Assembly (NCBI GenBank): GCA_037903475.1
Contig: JBAJFG010000470.1
Span: forward strand, 248,001 to 312,000
Reading direction: 5' to 3'
Origin: Ancylostoma caninum
Lineage: Eukaryota; Nematoda; Chromadorea; Rhabditida; Ancylostomatidae
Length of the DNA stretch: 64,000 nt
The position numbers and the translations under genes are program-made. Below the pieces are notes generated by a model that was not told the DNA's origin, made no database searches, and saw only the letters and a program-made list of their open reading frames with translations. Position 1 is the stretch's first letter, and each line of letters opens with the position of its first letter. Below are positions 36,985-44,771 of the stretch, in pieces.

Positions 36985-39490
36985 GACAGGTTGCTGCAAT
37001 TCAGCGTTGGGTTGAAAAAAAAACACACTCTCAAAATCCGCGAGAACTTTCCCTACTGCCTAATACATTGAAGTCTTCTTAAAAATTATGAGGCAGAATA
37101 AAGAGCTGGAAATTGAGAGAATGTGGGAGAGTATGGCACAAGACGAGATGCTCCTAGAAAGGTTAGAAAAATAGCAAAATATTTGTGGTGTATTCGTATA
37201 AGAAAACTTTCCAGACGTTTATTCAAATCAACAGCCCGTTTAACCACATATAACTGTTACTTCCATCCAAAATTAAGCAGCGGTTAACAGAAAGAACGCA
37301 GTTGTCTTCGTAGTGGTCTATCCAGTGAGCTGCTGCCTCCCCTTCTTTCAATTCTCAAGCATTTTTTTTCAAATCACAAGACTTCATTTCCAAATGAGAG
37401 AGTCTCGGATCATTCCATATTGAGTTACACCTCTCCATAGATCCTACCACAAATTTTATGAAGAATGCAATTTCTTTTATGAATGAAGATAAAGGTTTCA
37501 GGAACTTCCGCGTTCAAGCCACGTGGATCCCATGATAATGCAAGTGCTGCCCATCAATCATACAAAAACTAACGAATCTTCGACGCGGTGACATTAATCT
37601 TAGTGAAATCGAGAGTTTCGTCCATTTATGAGCTGTGTCGTCATTATCGCACTAGTGGTTTTGATGGAGAGTGGGATCGTCATAGCGTGCCCCCAAATAC
37701 GCTAATTCTGTCGTAATATAATGCTAATACTGAGGGACCTTTGGCAAAGAAGAATAAACAAATCTAATTACTTACTCTGACATCATCGAAGAAAATCTCA
37801 GCAGTATCCGAGCTGTGCATGCCCAACTTTTTCAGGTTTGCTGTGCGATGAACCCCTGAATATGCCGAGTATTTCCCACGAATGTCATTTTAGAGAAAGA
37901 GATCTCGAACCTGGCTCGTCAAGTCGCACACAGACGAGGCTTTTGTTCCGATGAGGCGATGAGTTGTAGTTGGTGTTCACGAGAACGCACGCCCAGTCCG
38001 CCTGCAAATAAACCGAATTAATTATTTTCCTTATTTTGTGACATATTTATTTTATATTTATTTATTTATATATTCAGATGCGAAAGAAAGCTGGAGGGTG
38101 AACATAATAATGTTCATCTACTGATTTCAACTTTAATTTCGAATTCTCTTCCTGAATTCGTCGCCCAATATGACCCTGTAAGCAAATAGACCAGCGGGCC
38201 CACGGGCGGAGGCTAGCTGGTGATCCCACTTACAATTAGTGGAGGTGCACGGCGCATAAGGGAGAGGGGAATAGGGAAAGAACTCTGCGATACAATGGAT
38301 TTTTCATCACCGACACACTATATACGAAAGCGGGGACATGCCGGCATGGATCTAAACTACTGCGTGATGTTCATATTAATTTCAGAGATCAGAATACTAA
38401 ATTGTGGTGACGAAATTGCTTCAAGAATTGCTGCTGAAAAAACACACATTAGCTAGTGTTAACCCCTTATGCGTAATATTCCATTACATACAGGCATACA
38501 GAGTCTTTTCATCACTGTACCGCCCATTTGGTCTGCGGCGCTGCATTACCCACGCGGCTCGGTAGACCAGTTAGGCGCTGTGGTTGTCTTCGCTACTCAT
38601 GCCCGGCATTTGCATAATGTTTCTTGCCACAACGACCCAAGCATTCCAAAATGAAAACAAAGGCAAAAACAGATGCAAAACATAAGCAAAACACCATGAT
38701 CGACAACGCCCGTGCCGCACCACGTAGGTGACGCGGCGCGGCATACCACATGGGCGGCATTTTATGGTGCAAAAACGATTGGCCAGAACTTTTATATGTT
38801 CATAAAGTGTTAAAGACCCGGAAACATTCTTGGGAGTTGCAACAAAAGCATCCGTACCTGTGCACCATTCGTAATCCACATTTTGTGCCCATTTATGATG
38901 AGATCGGAGCCGCTCCTGGTAGCTCTAGTTCGAATCGCTGACAGTGAGATGTTGCACGTGACTTAGTAAACAACTTGAATCTTGAAACTTCATAAATCTC
39001 AACCTGCCACGTCGCTGCCCGCCTCAGGCTCGCTCACGGCTATGCAGGCCACCAAATCGCCTGCCATAGATGGAGTTAGAAACTCGGACCGAAGCGAGTC
39101 GCTGCCGAATTCAGCCAGTGCTGGGGTGGCCATGTGAGTCTAAACGTGGCGATTTGCCGTTTTTAATGAAGCGGGCGTGAATTTTCACTATCAAATCAGT
39201 GACCTGGACACACACGGACATAGGAATCGCAGCGCAGTCGATGTTGCCCAGCTCCTCAGCGACGGCGATCGAATACGAGAAGTCAAGGCCGAGGCCTCCG
39301 AACGCTAAGGGTACAATTACTAGTCTTTCGTGAAGCATAAGAGCGACTCATGTTTCCCGGTGCACTCACCAGGAGGTTTGCTGACAGCCAAGACGCCCAT
39401 ATTCCCCAGTTGCTTGAAAACTGCGTGTGCTGGAAACCTGCCTGCTTCCTCCCACTTCTGCACGTGCGGATTTATCGATCGCTCGATCAG
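23586..39490 (-). CDS. acyl-CoA dehydrogenase (5' end missing), eleven exons seen
   Basis: Flavoenzyme of fatty or branched acyl-CoA oxidation (alpha,beta-dehydrogenation of acyl-CoA, electrons to ETF; mitochondrial or peroxisomal). Exons on the minus strand: 39490-39370, 39304-39204, 39139-39004, 38937-38858, 38001-37911, 37855-37776, 24351-24258, 24203-24115, 24059-23995, 23939-23834, 23738-23586; all phases fit, giving 371 residues. Landmarks in order: GGLGLDFSY, VSEPEAGSDVA, NGHKMWITNGAQADW, HIIGEEGQGF, FQDERL, YARERKIFG, GGTGFTWENPVCRMHRD, ADEVML. The Glu of DERL lies where long-chain and isovaleryl dehydrogenases keep their catalytic base, while the C-terminal YEGT-type Glu is absent. 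About 20-50 N-terminal residues are missing; I did not find the first exon(s). Intron 6 is 13.4 kb and full of transposons; intron 10 has a GC donor (23833-23832). Confidence 0.92.
24352..25739. other. intronic stretch, nothing recognised
   Basis: AT-rich intron sequence. A short near-direct repeat (CAATATTGCAAATGGATGAG type) occurs at about 25358-25405. No element ends identified. Confidence 0.5.
25740..26641 (-). pseudogene. mariner transposase pseudogene
   Basis: Starts MEVSKRDIYDLLLYGF and continues with a helix-turn-helix region like mariner N-termini. A following frame gives VDSDSRQTM and STTIADHLRQLGKGKKL, the second HTH and linker. The catalytic region shows VSKRIIHYALLPGDT and LLHDNARS (mariner HDNARPH), with a worn CSPYL near 25800 where YSPDL is expected. 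At least three frameshifts and several stops break it. I could not define the terminal repeats; the (TA)n block at 26706 begins soon after the start codon side. Confidence 0.8.
26706..26783. repeat. (TA)n / (TATACA)n microsatellite
   Basis: TATATATACA-type array of about 75 bp abutting the 5' end of the RTE retroposon. Confidence 0.9.
26959..29271 (+). pseudogene. RTE endonuclease-reverse transcriptase, main frame
   Basis: 770 codons from ATG. The apurinic-like endonuclease domain covers about residues 45-290: YNCRSA, CLQETKTK, CGDFNALVG, SELDHI and GSDHRLL. The reverse transcriptase domain follows at about 480-765: GTAPGPDGITADLL, YRPIALLSIPYKLF, QAGFRKGF, TFVDYRKAFDSVE, GVRQGDTISPKLF and the catalytic LRFADDVVLV. 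The frame ends prematurely at 29271 by a one-base shift near 29253; the next frame carries on the family's C-terminal part. It would act in cis on its own RNA by target-primed reverse transcription if intact. Confidence 0.9.
29253..29820 (+). pseudogene. RTE reverse transcriptase C-terminal part, frameshifted
   Basis: Continues the preceding frame after a one-base shift: LDGIILRKVDSYVYLGREVN, RRRKAAWAAMDTIRE and LPSLCYATETWT, all usual for the RTE thumb and C-terminal region. An in-frame TAG at 29676-29678 interrupts KHR*AGQVMRRTDDRW, where a Trp codon is expected (TGG to TAG). The frame then runs on as LNVKRPLGRPFTRWSD to the (TA)n tail. Confidence 0.88.
29829..29864. repeat. (TA)n microsatellite
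   Basis: TATATATACATATATA-type tract joining the RTE 3' end to the hairpin-ended repeat that begins at 29865. Confidence 0.9.
29865..31400 (+). mobile_element. hairpin-ended minisatellite repeat, copy 1
   Basis: Begins CCAGTCTGGCCGTCCGGCTA; GTCCGGC-TAAC-GCCGGAC is a perfect stem-loop, and a second one (GCTCGCTTCGCTCGC) follows within 60 bp. Then about 500 bp of unique sequence, the 50-bp minisatellite, and a tail ending near 31400 before a (TTACATAC)n tract. Bases 29865-30470 recur inverted in copy 3 (36927 down to 34630), and a shorter related end begins at 33967. No transposase recognised, so a non-autonomous element of unknown class. Confidence 0.7.
30390..31255. repeat. 50-bp minisatellite, about 17 units
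   Basis: Unit about CACTTTGGGCGCCGGCGCAC plus CCTTATCACAGTGGTGGACC plus CGTCTCCCCC. Units differ by a few bases and one- or two-base indels; one unit near 31010-31030 is truncated. Because the unit is not a multiple of three and lacks stops, all three plus frames stay open for 200 codons or more. These are not genes. Confidence 0.95.
31410..31460. repeat. (TTACATAC)n microsatellite
   Basis: Five or six imperfect octamer units followed by ACATACAGACACAC. Confidence 0.85.
31499..32894. mobile_element. Tc3-like DNA transposon with perfect 24-bp TIRs
   Basis: Left end GTGCGTATCAAAACTATGTA then TCCA (31499-31522); the right end (32871-32894) is its exact reverse complement. TA flanks both ends (31497-31498 and 32895-32896). 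A third copy of the inner 20 bases of the terminal repeat lies at 32700-32719, an internal copy of the kind used as a transposase site in Tc3. Length 1396 bp. The perfect ends suggest recent movement although the transposase is broken. Confidence 0.92.
31609..32659 (+). pseudogene. Tc3-like DD34E transposase, frameshifted
   Basis: Starts MHCRGALLTSAEQAQIEALH, a homeo-like paired HTH, followed by the GRPKVLT hinge and a second HTH (ASNSTLSIAQMRAQLGL). A 66-bp GT-AG intron (32029-32094) separates WNK from VIFSDEK, where the first catalytic Asp lies. One A is missing in the following A run, shifting frame into NLDGPDGYRHYWRDL. A second shift leads into QQDNAAVHVS (second Asp). In NPVENMWG (third acidic residue) the frame changes again. 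The protein ends KVFEIIRNNGGPIDY. At least three frame changes make it inactive. Confidence 0.88.
32895..33062. repeat. (TA)n array with two copies of a palindromic insert
   Basis: Blocks of (TA)n alternate with TACTTACTTATACTTTGATG continuing CTTAAGTAAGTA. The insert is itself a near-palindrome (TACTTACTTA against TTAAGTAAGTA) and occurs twice, about 66 bp apart. Confidence 0.85.
33065..33603. mobile_element. mariner-type MITE (GGCCATAAGTTATTGTACAA ends)
   Basis: Left end CAGGGGG..GGCCATAAGTTATTGTACAA then CGTTTGCT; right end on the minus strand is the same apart from the G-run length. TIR about 36 bp, TA on both sides, 539 bp long, no coding capacity seen. It sits between two (TA)n tracts. 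Confidence 0.85.
33604..33652. repeat. (TA)n microsatellite
   Basis: Pure TA dinucleotide tract between a mariner MITE and a hAT MITE. Confidence 0.95.
33653..33931. mobile_element. hAT-type MITE, well-preserved copy
   Basis: Left end CAGTGGCGGACGCAGAAAGT, right end CTGCGTCCGCCACTG; TIR about 15 bp. G-rich left arm, 'CGCCGTTTTGGGGACCCAGA', AT-rich core, 'TTTCGAAAATTTGGCGACCC', C-rich right arm. 279 bp. Flanks are ATATATAT on both sides, consistent with an 8-bp duplication but uninformative in a TA repeat. Confidence 0.85.
33967..34470 (+). mobile_element. hairpin-ended minisatellite repeat, diverged copy 2
   Basis: Begins CCAGCGTGATCGTCCAGCTA after a (TG)n tract, then GCTCGCTTCGCTCGTC, then degenerate minisatellite units (GACGCCGGCGCACCCTTATC, about 34110-34320). 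The tail resembles that of copy 1 (CCTTTTATACGGTCATGTAA against CCTTTTATATGATCTCACAA). Confidence 0.6.
34630..36927 (-). mobile_element. hairpin-ended minisatellite repeat, copy 3, inverted and interrupted
   Basis: Read on the minus strand it starts at 36927 with CCAGTCTGGCCGTCCGGCTA and matches copy 1 for about 107 bp, then (after an inserted TIR element, 35105-36821) continues from 35102 down to about 34630 as a close match to 29975-30470, stopping after one or two minisatellite units. With copy 1 it forms a 7-kb inverted pair. Confidence 0.75.
35105..36821. mobile_element. TA-inserting TIR element nested in copy 3
   Basis: Ends CTCAGACAAAG and, on the minus strand, CTCAGACAAAA, each followed by a CATGCG-containing segment. 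TA lies on both sides (35103-35104, 36822-36823). Copy 1 shows the uninterrupted site (GATTTAGTAGATCCTATATC at about 29965-29984), so the insertion and its TA duplication can be read directly. Inside each end are repeated CCTCCGCAAGTCCCG-like motifs. 1717 bp; no transposase recognised. Confidence 0.82.
36928..36979. repeat. (TA)n microsatellite
   Basis: Pure TA tract at the outer end of copy 3. Confidence 0.95.
36980..37775. other. intronic stretch, nothing recognised
   Basis: Part of the large dehydrogenase intron, next to exon 6. No repeat ends or exons recognised. Confidence 0.5.
37776..39490 (-). CDS. acyl-CoA dehydrogenase exons 1-6 of those seen (N-terminal and middle domains)
   Basis: Six exons coding the second half of the N-terminal helical domain and the beta domain that binds FAD and substrate. 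The first visible exon starts at a TTTTCAG acceptor (39497-39491), only about 20 bp from the end of a TTAA-type MITE (39512-39925). Exon 4 (38937-38858) ends in TNGAQ and exon 5 (38001-37911) starts ADWACVLVNT, so intron 4 is 856 bp. Exon 6 ends in FFDDVR with a GTAAGT donor at 37775-37770. Confidence 0.9.
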
Positions 39491-39511
39491 CTGAAAAGGA
39501 ATCATTGCTAC

Positions 39512-39925
39512 AGGCAGTGTCCCACCTCATTTTCGTGTCTGAGCTATTACAAGATTCTGGATCTCCTCGACACGCCCAATCCAGTGGTATACATAAAATA
39601 TTGAAAAAAAACGGCCTTCAAATCTGTTTTTTTAATGGTTTTCCTGGGACAGGATCTGCAACAGTTTGCCTAACCAATATGACCCGTGAAGCGAGCGATT
39701 GATCTTATCGATCGAATACGTCAAGATGTGTTAGCCGTTGCGAAGAGCCATCACCCGTGGACCACTCCGCCCAGGTGGTCCACGAAGCCTGAAGTTTGTA
39801 CCCTCCCGAAAACGGAGTTTTCGTCTCTTTTATTACCGGTGATGCACATTTTTAGAAACAGCATGGCGAGAATATCACGGATCTGTTAATATCTCCAACA
39901 TACGAAACGAGGTGGAACACTGTCT
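39512..39925. mobile_element. TTAA-type MITE, worn copy
   Basis: Left end AGGCAGTGTCCCACCTCATT; minus-strand right end AGACAGTGTTCCACCTCGTT. The interior shares a GATCTTATCGAT block with the element at 60301-60706, so they are one family. The flanking TTAA expected for this family is lost on both sides here. It lies immediately upstream of the first visible dehydrogenase exon. Confidence 0.7.
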
Positions 39926-41037
39926 TCACGGATGACAAGAACGGATCATCACCTTGCGCAGCTCTCTGCGAATTTCCATGTGCTTTTCTGTGTACAGCAT
40001 ATGGTGCTTCTTCGGCACAGCACGGGCTCCAGCCCGCAGAGCTGCCTTCGACATCAGTCAAGCAGTATTTGCAACAGTATGCCTGAACACAAATTATCTC
40101 CAGAAGAGGACTAATGCCGAGGTTATGACGTAGCCAGAAGTTGAGAAAATTTGAACAGAAACACGAAAACGGAGAATATGCTAAGCAGGGACGCCGACTA
40201 CAGCAAAAGTGACGCAGTCGGCTAGAGGCTAGCAGCGACGGCGACGGCGATTAGCCAACCAGCCGAACTGGCTCGATCCACCAGCATCCAGGCGAGCGAG
40301 GGGAGGCCTTCGAGTGACCACCATAACAACTCTGACGCGAGGATTCACGAGGAAACACCTGCTTCCTTCCTAGAATTTGTATACTCAAGATCTGAGCTCA
40401 CAGGACGGCACAAAAAATCTAGCTCAGGGAACCCAGGAACAGTGTTTTGCATGAGATTGAAAGATGCAAATCCCGCGATTGGGACATGCGCGCTCGTGCA
40501 GAAAGCAGTTTTTTATAAACAGTTCTATACCAGCAATGGTAAAATTAGTGGAAACCGCATGCATGCATACCCATGCAAAACCCATGCGTCTCCAAATGGT
40601 GCAAAACCTACGATTTTTTCAATCCCATGCAGAACTCATGCATACAGATGTGAAACATAGTTTCTACATTTTCTAAGTAGGAGGATTATGAACTGCAGGG
40701 AAAATCAGGTGATATTCATGGGTGAAATGAAGTACATACGGATATAGATCTCTATGGATGCTCATTACTGAAGAAGATGATGAATGCATAAGTGGCCCGA
40801 ATCGGGTGGATGATCTCAAAAATAAGGAATCTCCATTACATATATGTAGTTCAAATCTCGGATACTCGGACCCCTTCGAAACCTGACTTCTGCAAAATCT
40901 CAGCAAGCTTGTGGACTTCTCTCTCACATATGCAGGTCTATAGTATTGCCAAACGCGAATTCATTCATTTCATTCATTTCATTCATTTCATTCATTTATC
41001 ACTTGCCTAAAGAAGCAGGTCAAACATACGTACAGTA
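39926..41037. other. no confident gene; includes repeat copies
   Basis: A C/G-rich patch at about 40190-40330 could be a first exon or promoter of the dehydrogenase gene but I see no motif. A diverged copy of the 6131-6442 element lies at about 40424-40665 (shared GTTTTGCATGAGATTGAAAG). A (CATTCATTT)n tract is at about 40963-40999. Confidence 0.5.
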
Positions 41038-41493
41038 CTCGCACTAAGTTTGTTAAAAATGAACGTCTAGAACGCGGATTTGCGTTATTTTCGTTCTAGG
41101 GTTATAACTCATCGTAAAAAAGCGATTCGCAGACCAAACCAGGGGTCAAAAACGGCAATGGAGTGGGCTATCATATCTCATGAAATCAGCCCTAAATTCT
41201 GATTTTAAACAACGAAATTCGCAAGTTTTTAATTCTGCCGCAGCCTCGCCGCGCATAGCGCGCGACATACTTTGATGCGCGGCATGATCCGAGCACTATA
41301 AATGGCTCTGGAATCTCAATGTTCAGAATCGAAACTTAGAGCTGGTTTCATGAAATATGCTACCCCACTCCACTGCCGCTCCTGAACCCTGATTTGGTCT
41401 GTGAATCGCTATGTTAGGATGAGTTATCGCCCTGGAACGAAAAGAACGCAAATCCGCGTTCTGAATGTTCATTTTTAACAAACTTAGTGCGGG
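41038..41493. mobile_element. foldback MITE, arms about 200 bp
   Basis: Left arm CTCGCACTAAGTTTGTTAAA and minus-strand right arm CCCGCACTAAGTTTGTTAAA pair, with interruptions, for about 200 bp inward (for example GAACGCGGATTTGCGTT and ATAACTCATC are shared). TA flanks both ends. 456 bp, no coding capacity. Confidence 0.85.
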
Positions 41494-42865
41494 TATTGTA
41501 TCTAACTGAATTGACAGAAAAGAAACACCTTGCTAAGATGGAAAGAGTAAACAAAGACTGGAAAAGAACCAAGGGCTGAACTCGGACAGAGAAGAGGGGA
41601 GACGAAGTTTAGTAATTTGCCATCGCGCTCCCATACTTTCCATGACTCTGTTTATGTGCAGTGAAGAGTCACCCCTGAGTTATTAGCCAATAGATGTTAA
41701 ACACAGCTGCAGAAGGTGCTTATCCCGTTGCTTTACAATTTTTTTTCTTCGCCCACCCTTAAAATGTAGCTGGCTAACTCGTTTTGTTTTATCGTTAAGG
41801 TACAACGTAGATGCAGTGTATTATTTAAACAGGAATAAATTAGCATCGCGTTGAAAGCAGTCATCGAAAGGAGTTCAAGACGCGAAACATTTTCATTAGA
41901 CCACCTATATTGCGCAGTAAAACGCCTTATTTGTCCCTTTTTTCTCCTTATCTAGCCGAAAAAAAAGAAAAGCGAGTCTGGTGCCGGATGATAGCTGATC
42001 CAGACCCCAAAAAACCAGACGACGTCGGTTTCGGTGGCGCGTACAATTCAACTCAAAATATAGTGGATCTAGAAGCGATAGGATGCATCTTGGGCAGTGA
42101 ACAATCATGGCGAAACGAAAAGTGAGACGCACGTACTTTCACTATGTTAAAAATCTTCCCTTCTGTCATTGATCGAATTCGGGAACGCCTACGGAAGAAA
42201 GTGAGAAACATTTGGTTCAGGAAAAACTGGAAGGCGTAGTTGTTCCCCAACGGAAGATGGCGTTGTTCCTTTTTGCACTGGATTGAAACCCAACTTTGGA
42301 GTGAAATTTTACTTGAGCCCAACCTTCACTTTCGATTTGTCTCCGAACTCTCCACTGCCTATAATATCTGTCCCCGGAAACAGAGTAATTCGAATGTGTG
42401 TACACGAAATGCAGGCATCCCAACGCTCAGCAGTACATGATCGCCGTGAAAGGGAAGAATTTCACGATGAAGGTCTTTTCAGCGATGGAGATACACCAGT
42501 GCCAGATTTCGAAGACGCTTCGCTTCTTCCAAATCGACTAATGTCTATGGGTTGTCTAGGTTAAAAAAAGTGCGAAAGAGAAAGGTGAGCCTCTACTGAC
42601 CTCCGGGACCAGTCAGGCGGCTGGGGACCTCGTTCAGAAAAACTGGCTAGCCCTCCACTTTGTGCGGGAGAACCCATTTATTTACGTATTTGTTTATTAT
42701 TTATTTAACGCACGTGCAATGCACATGATGAAATTAGGTGCAAAACAAAGCAACTATAGAAACACAGAAACAGAATAAAACAACCCCGGGAGACAGACTG
42801 TGGGAACCAAAGAGATACATTTGAGGGCTATTTTCAATATTTTAAGGTCGCTCGAAGAACTATTA
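41494..42865. other. no recognised gene
   Basis: Nothing recognised. Several open frames of 65-93 codons around 41.9-42.6 kb show no motifs. Confidence 0.4.
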
Positions 42866-43583
42866 GGGTGGTAAATTGAGAATGGGCGATGAAGTTTCGA
42901 CGCCTTCATAAATGTGTTGCCAAACCTGCCTAACTTTTTGTACTACCTGAAAGGGCCTTTCATGAAAAATTCCACAGAATATCATATATTATTTCATTCC
43001 TGGTGTTTAAAGAAATTCATAAGAAGAACCACCGCAGTTTTCGAGTTTCCATTCCCTGTGTCTCATGTATCGTTAAAGAGCATAAAGCTGCACCGGAGCA
43101 CCACCATCGAGTCATATAATCATTGAATCAAGAGAATTTTTGCTGTGTTACCCGACAAAATCCATGCAACAATCGACTACTCGAAAATGGCCTCGAACTT
43201 GGGTAACTGAACCGAAATTGTGACTGTCAATCGATTCTCGATTTGTCCTGTCCTCCGAATCTGAGATCAGAAGTCGCGCTTGCGCCACGAAATAGAGCAG
43301 AATTTGTGCTGTCAGGAGAGCACTTGTTTCCGTCGGTAAAGCTTTCCATGGCGGGGGAAAGTTCCAAAACTGCAACGCATTTAAAATTTGGGTGAGTCGC
43401 TATTTCAGGCCACTGCGCGGCGCATCCCACAGGAGAGTGGTCACTCTTTTTGTCGAAGATTATGATGGTTCATCAATACTAATCCTGGATAAAACATGAA
43501 CTGAGGTGTTGTAGCTTTGTTTTTAGAAACTATCTTATTCCATGCAAAAACAAATCCTAATTTACTTTCCCAAATTACCACCC
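42866..43583. mobile_element. TA-flanked MITE (GGGTGGTAAATTG ends)
   Basis: Left end GGGTGGTAAATTGAGAATGG, minus-strand right end GGGTGGTAATTTGGGAAAGT, TA on both sides. 718 bp. The terminal GGGTG is shared with the element at 8099-8510, but the rest differs. Confidence 0.7.
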
Positions 43584-44571
43584 TAATATTTCAGACACTT
43601 AAGCATACTCGGTCCCAACTCTGTACAAGGAAAGCCTCTTCGGAAAGGCGATTTCGGTTGACGTAGAAGAAGTTTGGCTTTTAATCTGGTGCATGATTGT
43701 GGAAAATACTCCATATATTGTGTTCAACGCAATTTTATAACGCCGAAAAACATCAACGATATTGGCATCACACGAAATTTGAACAAAAATACAGCAACGT
43801 AGCCAATAATTCTCCAGAGGTGACTGGAGAAAGCGGTGAAGCATAGGTGTATGCTTCGATGAGCGATCCAGCCTGAACTGGATTTCACCGTGGGCTGTTA
43901 CTAAAAAGGGCGTCACGCGCGAGAACCAGGCCGTGCAAGAACGAGGAGTGCCCAGGACCGGGGGAGGGGGAGACACCGCTGGAGGGGCAAACGCAGCAGG
44001 AGTCAGCTTTCACTTGACCGCAGCGCACGATGACCAGCTTCTGCATCACAGCAGGGCGACGCTGCACGAGGGGCATCGACGGGTGCTGGGACATTGGCGG
44101 GATTTGCGGAGAGAAAAGTGCGAGAAGAACCGGACACGCTCGAGAACAAAAGCACTGACACTCGACACCTCTAATGATGCAGATTCGCCGTGTTTTGATA
44201 CGGCTGGGGGTTTCGAAGATAACATGATGCATTACGAGATCCGCGACGATTGGGTGTACCTTTAAAGAATGCCAGGGGAAACTGCTAAGCTGGTGAGGTT
44301 CATTAACTCTCCCTCTGTGATCTAAGTGCTATACTTTGGACCGAATTAAAATCGAATAGCTTACCCAATTTAATCGCTATTTCGGAACCCCATCTAAAAA
44401 ATTTAAATTTTGAAGTGAGAAAAGCCCTCAATCCCTTCTTATCATCACTCAAGGGATGGAGAGATGTTCTTTTCATTTTCCTCCGGGAATCTGGAATTTC
44501 TACTCATAATCAATTTTTCTAATTCGAACGTATACTATAATGCATTTTTTGGTCCTAACTATTTATAAAGT
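43584..44571. other. unassigned; G+C-rich minus-strand open frame
   Basis: On the minus strand 44232-43885 is open and G+C-rich. It includes MSQHPSMPLVQRRPAVMQKL, so it may hold an exon of an unrecognised gene. A second frame, 43976-43599, is open for 125 codons. No domain recognised in either. Confidence 0.3.
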
Positions 44572-44771
44572 GTTTCATAAGTATAGACGCACCCCGGAAA
44601 GCACTGATACACAGTTCCGCTTAACTTTTTAGAAAAAAACCACGAATGCCAATAGAATTAGCATGCCCAAAAGCCCTTGTTTCTGTCACTTCACTTGAGC
44701 TTATGGAAAAGAATGCGTAGATTCAGCACTTCCTCCTCACGTGGACCATTTCATAAGTATAGACGCACCTT
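44572..44771. repeat. 21-bp direct repeat pair
   Basis: TTTCATAAGTATAGACGCAC occurs at about 44573 and again at about 44750 in the same orientation. This may be two solo ends of a Tc1-type element, or one end of a nested pair. Confidence 0.6.

Larger units (their letters stand above)
24352..37775. other. 13.4-kb transposon-filled intron of the dehydrogenase gene
   Basis: Bounded by a GTAAGT donor (minus strand, 37775) and a CTCTAG acceptor (24353-24352). In map order from the left it holds: unassigned AT-rich DNA (24.35-25.7 kb), a mariner pseudogene, (TA)n, an RTE retroposon, a hairpin-ended minisatellite repeat, a Tc3-like transposon, a (TA)n/palindrome array, a mariner MITE, a hAT MITE, two more hairpin-ended repeat copies and a further TIR insertion. 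Splicing across it is inferred from exon homology and phase, not shown. Confidence 0.85.

Noticed and set aside
38571..38857. Minus-strand open frame continuing past dehydrogenase exon 4
   Set aside because: It is read-through into intron 4; the true next exon is at 38001-37911 and matches the family.
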